Positions 13,240 through 19,493 of a stretch of 19,493 nt of DNA are shown here, piece after piece. The notes beneath the pieces were generated by a model. The model was given only the letters and a program-made list of their open reading frames with translations. It was not told the DNA's origin and searched no databases. Numbering within the stretch: the stretch's first letter is position 1; the number at the start of each line of letters is the position of its first letter. The position numbers were made by a program, and so were the translations under genes. The stretch spans positions 1 to 19,493 of the forward strand of contig JALNXZ010000006.1 of the NCBI GenBank assembly GCA_023230125.1. The letters are read 5' to 3'. This stretch comes from Bacteroidales bacterium. Its GTDB lineage: Bacteria > Bacteroidota > Bacteroidia > Bacteroidales > UBA1402.

Positions 13240-15732
13240 ATGTATTTTAAGTTTTTCTTATTGCTGCTTTCTTCATTATTTATCGGAAACCAGTTTTTCT
13301 ACGCACAAACGTCTCAAAACAATCAAGTCAGTCAAACCAGAGCAATCAAGGGCATTATTCTAGACACGGATACCGAAACGGCCATCAGTTATGTCACCAT
13401 GACACTATTCAAAAAAGGTTCTACCAAACCTTACAAAGTCAAGGTTTCTGAGTCTGACGGTTCTTTTTCCTTTGCTGATGTAATTCCCGGAACGTATCGT
13501 TTAGAAGGTAAATTACTCGGATATATCGCTTATGACAAAATTCTGGATGTTGGTGGAGAGAAGGATAATAACCTTGGTAATATCTTTATGAAAACAGATT
13601 CGAAGCTTCTGAAAGCTGTTGAGGTCAAGGGTATCCGATCAAACATGAAACTGGAAATTGACAAAAAAACGTATTCGGTGGACAATAGCATTGCGGCTGC
13701 CGGAGCTAGTGCCAGCGATATCCTTAAGGACATTCCATCTGTCGAAGTGGATGCAGAAGGAACCATTACTTTGCGAAACAGCGAAAGTGTAACGGTCTGG
13801 ATCAATGGCAAACCTTCTGGGTTGACCTCTGACAACAGGGGACAGGTTTTGGAACAACTGCCGGCAGAAAGTATTGAAAGCGTGGAAGTAGTCACCAATC
13901 CTTCTGCAAAATACAGTCCTGAAGGCTCAGCTGGTATCATCAACATTATCCTTAAGAAAGAACGGAAATCCGGATATTATGGAAGCATCAGAGGTGGAGT
14001 CAGTTATCCTTGGGGAAAAAATTTCGGAGCAAATCTCAACTATAGCAGTTCCAAACTGGACGCTTATGCCAACATTGGCCTGAGGGACAATGAACACGAT
14101 GGGAGCGGCTACACCAAACGTCAAACATATAGCACCGATGAGTTGACAACCGATACCAGTTATATGAATTCAAACAGCAAACACACTAGCGGAGGAGACG
14201 GACTCTTTATGAGAGCTGGCTTTGACTATCACCTCAATAATAAGCATACATTAAGCCTTTCTGGTTTCGCCATGGATGGAAATCACAAATCCAACAGTGA
14301 AATCACCTACGATTATCTGGACAATTATCAGCTCCCAACAAAACAAAGTTTCCGCAATTCCGTCAGTGATGCAGGACACAACAATTACAACATTACGATG
14401 GACTATTTGTGGGAAATCGGAGAAGATCATAGCCTGCAGACCAATCTCTCTCGCGGCAAGCGAAGCAATACCAATAGCAACATTTTCGACCAGACCGATT
14501 ATAATTCTATAGATATGCTCACAAACAGCAGCTATCAAAAACAGACCGGTCCTTCAACCAGTGAAGATTGGGAATTCAAGGCCGATTATTCCAAAAAGTT
14601 CTCTGATCGTTTTAAATTGGAAACAGGTATGCAGAGCGAATGGAAAAAACGTTACAGCGAAAACAACATTTTTAACGGTCTTGCTTCAGGCGGCACCTGG
14701 ACATTACCTTCCATCCCTGACGTCTCAAACGGATTTGACTACGATGAGCAGATTCATGCCATGTATGGGACATTAACAGGAAGAATAGGCCCCAAATTAG
14801 GGTATCAGTTGGGCTTACGCGGAGAAAACACCATCATCCGTTTTGTTTCTACCGATATATCCAGTGCGGGCACTCCTGTTAATAAGAATTACATGGAGCT
14901 CTTCCCCACCATTTTCCTTAATTACAATTTTTCCGAAGGAAGTGACATTCAGTTGAATTACAGCAAACGTATAAACCGCCCTCGTGGTCGTAACCTGAAT
15001 CCTTATGTCGACATTTCTGACTCAACGAATATAAGGACAGGAAATCCAAATCTTGATCCGGAGTATGCACATTCCTTTGAAATGAACTTCATGAAAACCT
15101 GGGAAAGCCATACGCTGTCATCATCCATCTATCACCGTATTACCAACCATATGATACAGGGCATCCGTTTTATTGAAAATGGAATCATGTATCTGAAACC
15201 ATCCAATGTGACCAACTCGACATCCTCTGGTCTGGAGTTAGTTTCCAAGGATAAAATCTCTAAAGTACTTGAGACAACGGCTACGGTCAATCTGTATCGA
15301 AGTACCATGGATGGGTTCACTTATATGAACAATTATTATGAGGGCACCAGCGGTTTTTCCTGGAACGTCAGAGTAAATGGCACCCTGATTTTTCCGAAAG
15401 GTTTTACAGGCCAGGCATCCGCCTTTTATTCTGCTCCAAGAATCATTGCTCAGGGAGAAAGCAGTGGACGCTATGCAATGGATCTCGGCATACGAAAAAG
15501 TTTCTTTGACAACAAACTCCAACTTTCAGTCAATGTCAGAAACCTGCTCAATTCCTTTAAATTCGAGAGTAAGACTTGGGGCCCTGCGTTCTACCAAGAA
15601 ACATCCAATAAATTCTTTGGGCGCGATATTCGAATCAATTTGACATGGAATTTCGGGAATCTGAAACCAAAAATTAAAAAGGAAAGTGGAGAAAGCAATG
15701 AAAATTCCGTGGATTTTGACACAGAAAACTAA
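13240..15732 (+). CDS. TonB-dependent-receptor-like outer-membrane beta-barrel protein (OMP_b-brl_3 type)
   Basis: The product is 830 residues from the ATG at 13240. It has a signal peptide with a leucine-rich core and cleavage expected after FYAQ (about residue 23). Residues about 34-110 are a carboxypeptidase-regulatory-like beta domain (IKGIILDTDTETAISYVTMTL, DGSFSFADVIPGTYRLE). A plug-like domain follows (about 150-240), with DILKDIPSVEVDAEGTITL, WINGKPSGL and VEVVTNPSAKYSPEGSAGII. The remainder is aromatic-rich beta strands of an outer-membrane barrel, and includes NRPRGRNLNPYVDISDSTNIRTGNPNLDPEY, split here only by the family consensus. The last strand (NLTWNFG) is followed by a Lys/Glu/Asn-rich tail of about 24 residues, not a terminal aromatic. 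It resembles the Bacteroidota group that lacks a clear SusD partner. The ligand is unknown. An upstream ATG at 13210 is inside a terminator hairpin. Confidence 0.9.
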   Translation: MYFKFFLLLLSSLFIGNQFFYAQTSQNNQVSQTRAIKGIILDTDTETAISYVTMTLFKKGSTKPYKVKVSESDGSFSFADVIPGTYRLEGKLLGYIAYDKILDVGGEKDNNLGNIFMKTDSKLLKAVEVKGIRSNMKLEIDKKTYSVDNSIAAAGASASDILKDIPSVEVDAEGTITLRNSESVTVWINGKPSGLTSDNRGQVLEQLPAESIESVEVVTNPSAKYSPEGSAGIINIILKKERKSGYYGSIRGGVSYPWGKNFGANLNYSSSKLDAYANIGLRDNEHDGSGYTKRQTYSTDELTTDTSYMNSNSKHTSGGDGLFMRAGFDYHLNNKHTLSLSGFAMDGNHKSNSEITYDYLDNYQLPTKQSFRNSVSDAGHNNYNITMDYLWEIGEDHSLQTNLSRGKRSNTNSNIFDQTDYNSIDMLTNSSYQKQTGPSTSEDWEFKADYSKKFSDRFKLETGMQSEWKKRYSENNIFNGLASGGTWTLPSIPDVSNGFDYDEQIHAMYGTLTGRIGPKLGYQLGLRGENTIIRFVSTDISSAGTPVNKNYMELFPTIFLNYNFSEGSDIQLNYSKRINRPRGRNLNPYVDISDSTNIRTGNPNLDPEYAHSFEMNFMKTWESHTLSSSIYHRITNHMIQGIRFIENGIMYLKPSNVTNSTSSGLELVSKDKISKVLETTATVNLYRSTMDGFTYMNNYYEGTSGFSWNVRVNGTLIFPKGFTGQASAFYSAPRIIAQGESSGRYAMDLGIRKSFFDNKLQLSVNVRNLLNSFKFESKTWGPAFYQETSNKFFGRDIRINLTWNFGNLKPKIKKESGESNENSVDFDTEN

Positions 15733-15742
15733 AAAATGTTCC

Positions 15743-15760
15743 AACTTTTCATAAAGTTTT
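15743..15760 (+). terminator. Weak AT-rich hairpin after the outer-membrane protein gene
   Basis: AACTTT (15743-15748) and AAAGTT (15753-15758) form a 6-bp stem with loop TCAT, followed by only a few T. It is the best termination candidate before korA, but it is weak. Confidence 0.35.
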
Positions 15761-15875
15761 CAAATAGAACCTGGAAGTTATATTTATGCAATATTAATGC
15801 AGTATATCACATTTATATTCATTATTAAGGCGATTTTTTCTTATTTTATTGCAATTTCTCCATTTTTTTTGTTCC

Positions 15876-15906
15876 TTTGTGCCCTGAAATATTACCTCTA
15901 CCTTTT
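15876..15906 (+). promoter_or_regulatory. Likely promoter of korAB
   Basis: TTTG at 15876-15879, a 19-bp spacer and TACCTTTT at 15899-15906 fit the Bacteroidota pattern with one mismatch, giving a very short leader of about 9 nt. An alternative is TTG at 15849-15851, a 20-bp spacer and TTCCTTTG at 15872-15879, which would give a leader of about 36 nt. Confidence 0.5.
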
Positions 15907-15921
15907 TTTATCAAATGAACT

Positions 15922-17769
15922 ATGGCAGATACAGCAAAAGTGACATCATTAGAAAAAGTGGTCATTCGTTTTTCAGGCGATTCGGGAGATGGAATGCAAC
16001 TCACCGGAAGCCTTTTTTCAAACCTCTCGGCCATCTCCGGTAACGAAATCTCAACCTTTCCGGATTACCCGGCAGAAATCCGCGCCCCACAGGGAACCTT
16101 GGCAGGAGTTTCCGGTTATCAAGTGCATGTAGGCAAAAAGATCTACACTCCCGGTGATTTGGCAGATATTCTGATTGCCATGAACCCGGCGGCACTCAAA
16201 GTCAACAAGAAGCACATCAAACCAAACGCCATCATTATCCTTGATGAAGATGCCTTTGACGAAAGCGGCATGACCAAAGCCGGATATAACACAAACGACC
16301 CTATTGCAGAATTAGGTCTCGGTGCCGCTCAGATTATCGGTGCCCGCATCACCACGATGGTCAAGGCCAGCCTTGCTGACAGCGAAATGGACAACAAGAG
16401 TATCCTGCGATGCAAAAATATGTTTTCATTAGGTCTGCTTTGCTGGTTGTTCAACATTCCTGTTGACAATGCGATGCATCTTCTCGAAAACAAGTTCAAG
16501 AAAAAACCTACCATCCTGAAAGCCAACCTGAAAGTTTTAGTTGACGGTTTCAACTACGGAAGCAACACACATGCAAGCGTATCGACCTATCGCATTGATT
16601 CCACCGAAAAGCAAAAAGGGACTTACACAGATGTTAAAGGTAATCAGGCAACAGCCTGGGGATTGATTGCCGCATCTGAAAAATCAGGACTACCTTTATT
16701 TCTAGGAAGCTATCCCATTACTCCAGCCACAGAAATATTACAAGAACTTTCTGCAAGAAAAGACCTTGGAGTCAAGACCGTACAAGCTGAAGACGAAATA
16801 GCAGGTGTTTGTTCAGCCATCGGTGCCAGTTTTGCAGGAAACCTTGCAGCCACATCAACATCAGGCCCCGGTCTCGCTCTTAAAAGCGAAGCCATCAATC
16901 TTGCAGTTATGGCAGAGCTTCCATTGGTTGTCATAGATGTCCAACGCGGCGGCCCCTCTACCGGCCTTCCCACGAAAACAGAACAAACTGATTTATGGCA
17001 AGCTCTTTACGGCCGTAATGGTGAAAGTCCTTGTGTCGTAATTGCAGCAAGCACCCCGGCCGATTGCTTTGACTTCGCCTTTATCGCATCAAAACTGGCT
17101 GTTGAACATATGACTCCGGCAATTTTGCTCACCGATGCTTTTATTGCCAATGGTTCATCAACATGGAAAATCCCCAACATGGATGATTATCCTGCCATCC
17201 ATCCTCCGTTTGTAAGTGATGACATGAAATCATACTGGAAACCTTATTTTCGTAATGCCGAAAATAGTTCACGCTACTGGGCGATACCAGGCACTGAAGG
17301 TTTCGCTCACCGTGTCGGCGGTCTTGAAAAAGACAACAAGACAGGATCCATCTCGACTGAACCTAAAAATCATCAATTGATGACCAACTTACGTCAAGCC
17401 AAAATCGACAACATCGCTCACGTCATTCCTGCACTCAAAATACAGGGGAATCCCGATGCAGACTTGTTGGTTGTAGGATGGGGAGGCACCTTCGGCCATT
17501 TATACTCAGCCGTTGAAGCACTGAATGCAGAAGGAGAAAAAGTAGCATTGGCTCATTTCAATTATATCAATCCGCTACCGAAAAATACAGCAGAAGTACT
17601 TACCAAGTACAAAAAAATCATTGTGTGCGAACTCAACAATGGCCAGTTTGCAGGATATCTTCGTTCAAAAGTGGACGGAATTAACCCACTCAAATACAAC
17701 AAAGTGGAGGGTCAACCATTTTTGGTTCAAGAATTAGTAGATCATTTCAAAACTCTTTTAGACGATTAA
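15922..17769 (+). CDS. korA: 2-oxoglutarate (2-oxoacid):ferredoxin oxidoreductase, fused gamma-alpha subunit
   Basis: The product is 615 residues. With KorB it oxidatively decarboxylates a 2-oxoacid to its acyl-CoA, reducing ferredoxin, or runs in reverse. The N-terminal gamma domain (about 10-195) opens with VIRFSGDSGDGMQLTG (Gly19-Gly24), then PAEIRAPQGTLAGVSGYQVH. The alpha domain (about 220-470) contains YPITPATEIL (264-272), QAEDEIAGVCSAIGASFAG and TSTSGPGLALKSE, the signature of this family. A C-terminal domain (about 495-615) follows. The gamma-alpha fusion is the usual arrangement in Bacteroidota KorA. 2-Oxoglutarate is the likeliest substrate, though 2-oxoisovalerate or pyruvate is not excluded. 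korB follows after 3 nt. No ferredoxin-like delta gene is in the window, so an external ferredoxin is needed. Confidence 0.94.
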   Translation: MADTAKVTSLEKVVIRFSGDSGDGMQLTGSLFSNLSAISGNEISTFPDYPAEIRAPQGTLAGVSGYQVHVGKKIYTPGDLADILIAMNPAALKVNKKHIKPNAIIILDEDAFDESGMTKAGYNTNDPIAELGLGAAQIIGARITTMVKASLADSEMDNKSILRCKNMFSLGLLCWLFNIPVDNAMHLLENKFKKKPTILKANLKVLVDGFNYGSNTHASVSTYRIDSTEKQKGTYTDVKGNQATAWGLIAASEKSGLPLFLGSYPITPATEILQELSARKDLGVKTVQAEDEIAGVCSAIGASFAGNLAATSTSGPGLALKSEAINLAVMAELPLVVIDVQRGGPSTGLPTKTEQTDLWQALYGRNGESPCVVIAASTPADCFDFAFIASKLAVEHMTPAILLTDAFIANGSSTWKIPNMDDYPAIHPPFVSDDMKSYWKPYFRNAENSSRYWAIPGTEGFAHRVGGLEKDNKTGSISTEPKNHQLMTNLRQAKIDNIAHVIPALKIQGNPDADLLVVGWGGTFGHLYSAVEALNAEGEKVALAHFNYINPLPKNTAEVLTKYKKIIVCELNNGQFAGYLRSKVDGINPLKYNKVEGQPFLVQELVDHFKTLLDD

Positions 17770-17772
17770 GTG

Positions 17773-18786
17773 ATGGATACAAATAATTATACTGTAAAGG
17801 ATTTTAAAAGCGACCAGGATGTACGCTGGTGTCCGGGCTGCGGCGATCACGCCATTTTAAACAGCATCCAAAAGGCCATGGCCGAACTTGGCATTTCACC
17901 GGATCGGACGGCTGTCATATCCGGAATCGGTTGTTCAAGCCGTTTCCCATATTACGTCAATACATACGGAATGCATACCATCCATGGACGTGCAACGGCC
18001 ATTGCTACTGGAGTGAAGACGGCCAATCCGGAACTGACCGTATGGCAAGTGACAGGAGATGGTGACTGCCTGGCTATCGGAGGAAACCATTTCATCCACG
18101 CCCTTCGCAGAAACATCGACCTAAATATCGTTTTGTTCAACAATGAAATATATGGTCTGACCAAAGGCCAATACTCTCCAACCTCAAAAAGAGGCTTTAT
18201 CTCAAAATCCTCACCTTACGGAACCGTTGAAGATCCTTTCCGACCCGCAGAACTGACGTTCGGTGCCCGCGGAAACTTCTTCGCAAGAACACTGGACGTT
18301 GATCTTAAGACCACTCAGGACGTTCTGATCCAGGCGGCAAAACATAAAGGCACCTCTATTGTTGAAGCGTTGGTAAACTGCGTCATTTTTAACAACGGTA
18401 CCCACAGTGCCATTTCAGACAAGGAATTCCGCGCAGACCGCACAATTATCCTGAAACACGGGGAACCGATGATTTACGGAAAGAACCGTGATAAAGGTCT
18501 TGTCATCGAAGGTTTCAACCTGAAATCAGTCACCATCGGAGAAAACGGAATCACTGAAAAAGACATGTTGGTGCATGATGCCAAATGCGAAGACAGAACA
18601 CTGCACTTCAAACTTGGAACCATGTCCGGAGACCTTCCTGTGGCATTGGGTGTCATCAGGGATGTGGAAGCTCCCACCTACGATAGGGAAGTGGAAAAAC
18701 AAATCAGGGATGTTCAGGACAAACATCCACAAATCCATAAACTGGAAGACTTTTTACGTACATTGGAAACATGGGAAATAAAATAG
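17773..18786 (+). CDS. korB: 2-oxoglutarate (2-oxoacid):ferredoxin oxidoreductase, beta subunit
   Basis: The product is 337 residues, the catalytic thiamine diphosphate- and [4Fe-4S]-binding partner of KorA. Four cysteines placed as in the family ligate the cluster: Cys20 and Cys23 in CPGCGDHA, Cys54 in GIGCSSRFP and Cys203 in VNCVIFNNG. The thiamine diphosphate/magnesium motif is GDGDCLAIGGNH (Gly95-Asp98), continuing to NNEIYGLTKGQYSPTS. AIATGVKTANPELTVW is also typical. The start is the ATG at 17773; GTG at 17770 directly abuts the korA stop and is the other possibility. The cluster makes the enzyme oxygen-labile as a family, which supports an anaerobic lifestyle. It is the last gene of the pair, followed by a terminator. 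Confidence 0.96.
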   Translation: MDTNNYTVKDFKSDQDVRWCPGCGDHAILNSIQKAMAELGISPDRTAVISGIGCSSRFPYYVNTYGMHTIHGRATAIATGVKTANPELTVWQVTGDGDCLAIGGNHFIHALRRNIDLNIVLFNNEIYGLTKGQYSPTSKRGFISKSSPYGTVEDPFRPAELTFGARGNFFARTLDVDLKTTQDVLIQAAKHKGTSIVEALVNCVIFNNGTHSAISDKEFRADRTIILKHGEPMIYGKNRDKGLVIEGFNLKSVTIGENGITEKDMLVHDAKCEDRTLHFKLGTMSGDLPVALGVIRDVEAPTYDREVEKQIRDVQDKHPQIHKLEDFLRTLETWEIK

Positions 18787-18812
18787 TTTTTTAGCCAAAA
18801 CTAAAATTCAAG

Positions 18813-18846
18813 AAAGGGCACGATGTCAATCATCGTACCCTTTTTT
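18813..18846 (+). terminator. Rho-independent terminator of korAB
   Basis: ACGATG (18820-18825) and CATCGT (18831-18836) pair around TCAAT. After one C-A mismatch, AAAGGG (18813-18818) pairs with CCCTTT (18838-18843). A run of T follows. It lies about 27 nt after the korB stop. Confidence 0.88.
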
Positions 18847-18856
18847 GCTTTTTCCG

Positions 18857-18915
18857 TTACTAACATTTTTTTTATGGAAAATAGACCTTCCATTTTATGA
18901 TTTACTAACATTTTT
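18857..18915. repeat. Direct repeat TTACTAACATTTTT upstream of the DUF5020 gene
   Basis: An exact 14-mer occurs at 18857-18870 and again at 18902-18915, starting 45 bp apart. Both copies are between the korAB terminator and the presumed promoter of the next gene. The rest of 18847-18989 holds no open reading frame. The region could contain an operator pair for the downstream gene (inference). Confidence 0.55.
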
Positions 18916-18922
18916 CACTTCT

Positions 18923-18954
18923 TTTGCACAAACAAGATTTATTTTCTAGCTCTC
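18923..18954 (+). promoter_or_regulatory. Weak promoter candidate for the DUF5020 gene
   Basis: TTTG at 18923-18926 and, 20 bp later, TAGCTCTC at 18947-18954 give a poor match to the Bacteroidota promoter. A weak -7 element would fit a regulated promoter. The leader would be about 30 nt. Confidence 0.3.
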
Positions 18955-18989
18955 TATCTAATTATTCCCAAAAATTAAACAGACACATT

Positions 18990-19493
18990 ATGAAAAAAAT
19001 GGTGGCAGCCTTGTTTTTATCGGCAGCAATTTCTATACAAGTAAAGGCTCAAAATTTTCAAGTTCATTATGATTTCGGAAAAGGTAGAGAGTATGTGACC
19101 ACCACCTTAGAATTGTTCAAAGTAGACAAATGGGGTAACACCTTTGCTTTTGTAGATTATGATTTCAATTATGGAAATAAAAAATCACCTGCTCTTTCCT
19201 ATATGGAGTTTGCTCGTTGTCTGAACTTCTGGGGAGGACCTTTCAGTGCACAAATCGAATATAATGGCGGACTTATCGGACAGGCCACTACAACCGACTT
19301 TGCAGGTGAATCCTATGCAATCAATAATGCCTGGTTGGTTGGTGTTGACTACTTCATGCACAGTGCTGATTTTTCAAAAACATTGAATTTAAAAGTTTTG
19401 GCAAAAGATATTATAGGGAAAAACTATACACCGCAATTCACTGCCGTTTGGGGCATGCAATTGCTGGACAAAAAAGTTACATTATGCGGATTT
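18990..19493 (+). CDS. DUF5020-family envelope protein, 5' part only
   Basis: The reading frame is open from the ATG at 18990 to the window end (168 codons, no stop), so the gene is cut by the window edge and not broken. The first 21 residues form a signal peptide, MKKMVAALFLSAAISIQVKAQ, with cleavage expected after KAQ. The mature part begins NFQVHYDFGKGREYVTTTLELFKVD, which I recognise as the DUF5020 family of Bacteroidota, related to the nucleoside-specific outer-membrane channel Tsx. Alternating aromatic and polar residues (FAFVDYDFNYG, AQIEYNGGL, WLVGVDYFM) fit a beta-barrel in the outer membrane. Nucleoside or other small-solute transport is inference. It follows a terminator, so it has its own promoter. 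Confidence 0.82.
   Translation, partial: MKKMVAALFLSAAISIQVKAQNFQVHYDFGKGREYVTTTLELFKVDKWGNTFAFVDYDFNYGNKKSPALSYMEFARCLNFWGGPFSAQIEYNGGLIGQATTTDFAGESYAINNAWLVGVDYFMHSADFSKTLNLKVLAKDIIGKNYTPQFTAVWGMQLLDKKVTLCGF

Noticed and set aside
13530..13946. 138-residue open frame on the minus strand
   Set aside because: It lies wholly inside the outer-membrane protein gene, with no family resemblance, promoter or leader. It is a shadow frame.
15922..18786. Pyruvate:ferredoxin oxidoreductase
   Set aside because: The two-gene architecture with a gamma-alpha fusion and no ferredoxin domain fits KorAB. Exact substrate choice stays uncertain.
1..19493. A defence island, prophage, integrative element or CRISPR array
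   Set aside because: No integrase, transposase, restriction, toxin or spacer-repeat pattern is visible, and most genes are conserved housekeeping or envelope genes.

Overview
The window reads as ordinary chromosomal DNA of an AT-rich member of the Bacteroidota, probably Bacteroidales. Several independent features say so. Upstream of most genes there are Bacteroidota-type promoters (TTTG or TTG, 19-20 bp, then TAnnTTTG). Shine-Dalgarno sequences are nearly absent, with greA a striking exception. The gene families fit too: a DUF4369/TlpA-type lipoprotein, an outer-membrane beta-barrel protein with a carboxypeptidase-regulatory domain and plug, a DUF5020 protein, tandem rhomboids, and a two-gene ferredoxin-dependent 2-oxoacid oxidoreductase. 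The last enzyme is oxygen-sensitive as a family, which suggests (inference) an anaerobic or microaerophilic lifestyle. I see no phage, transposase, CRISPR, tRNA or rRNA. Every intergenic gap is shorter than 300 bp.

Layout, left to right. Positions 1-2367 run on the plus strand: a thioredoxin-fold lipoprotein without the catalytic cysteines, then greA and a HIT-family hydrolase as a tight two-gene unit. A perfect 16-bp stem-loop at 2384-2425 ends that unit and also the convergent minus-strand gene. Positions 2440-9114 are on the minus strand. Furthest downstream is a lipoprotein with a SUMF1 domain under its own promoter. Upstream of it lies a four-gene operon transcribed in the order rhomboid, rhomboid, membrane-anchored endonuclease/exonuclease/phosphatase-family protein, priA, with overlapping or closely spaced reading frames.

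A divergent intergenic region at 9115-9341 separates that operon from plus-strand genes that continue to the window end: an HU-type nucleoid protein, argS, a beta-CASP metallo-beta-lactamase RNase, a TonB-receptor-like outer-membrane protein, korA-korB, and the 5' part of a DUF5020 gene cut off by the window edge.

Much of the content is core information processing (GreA, PriA, HU, ArgS, a putative RNase) and central metabolism (KorAB), with envelope proteins between. I did not find a convincing new multi-gene system. The items most worth a second look are the two degenerate-active-site lipoproteins, the paralogous rhomboid pair with very different active-site loops, a strong terminator that runs into the apparent start of the outer-membrane protein gene, the contrast in leader architecture between greA and its neighbours, and several short repeats at promoters.
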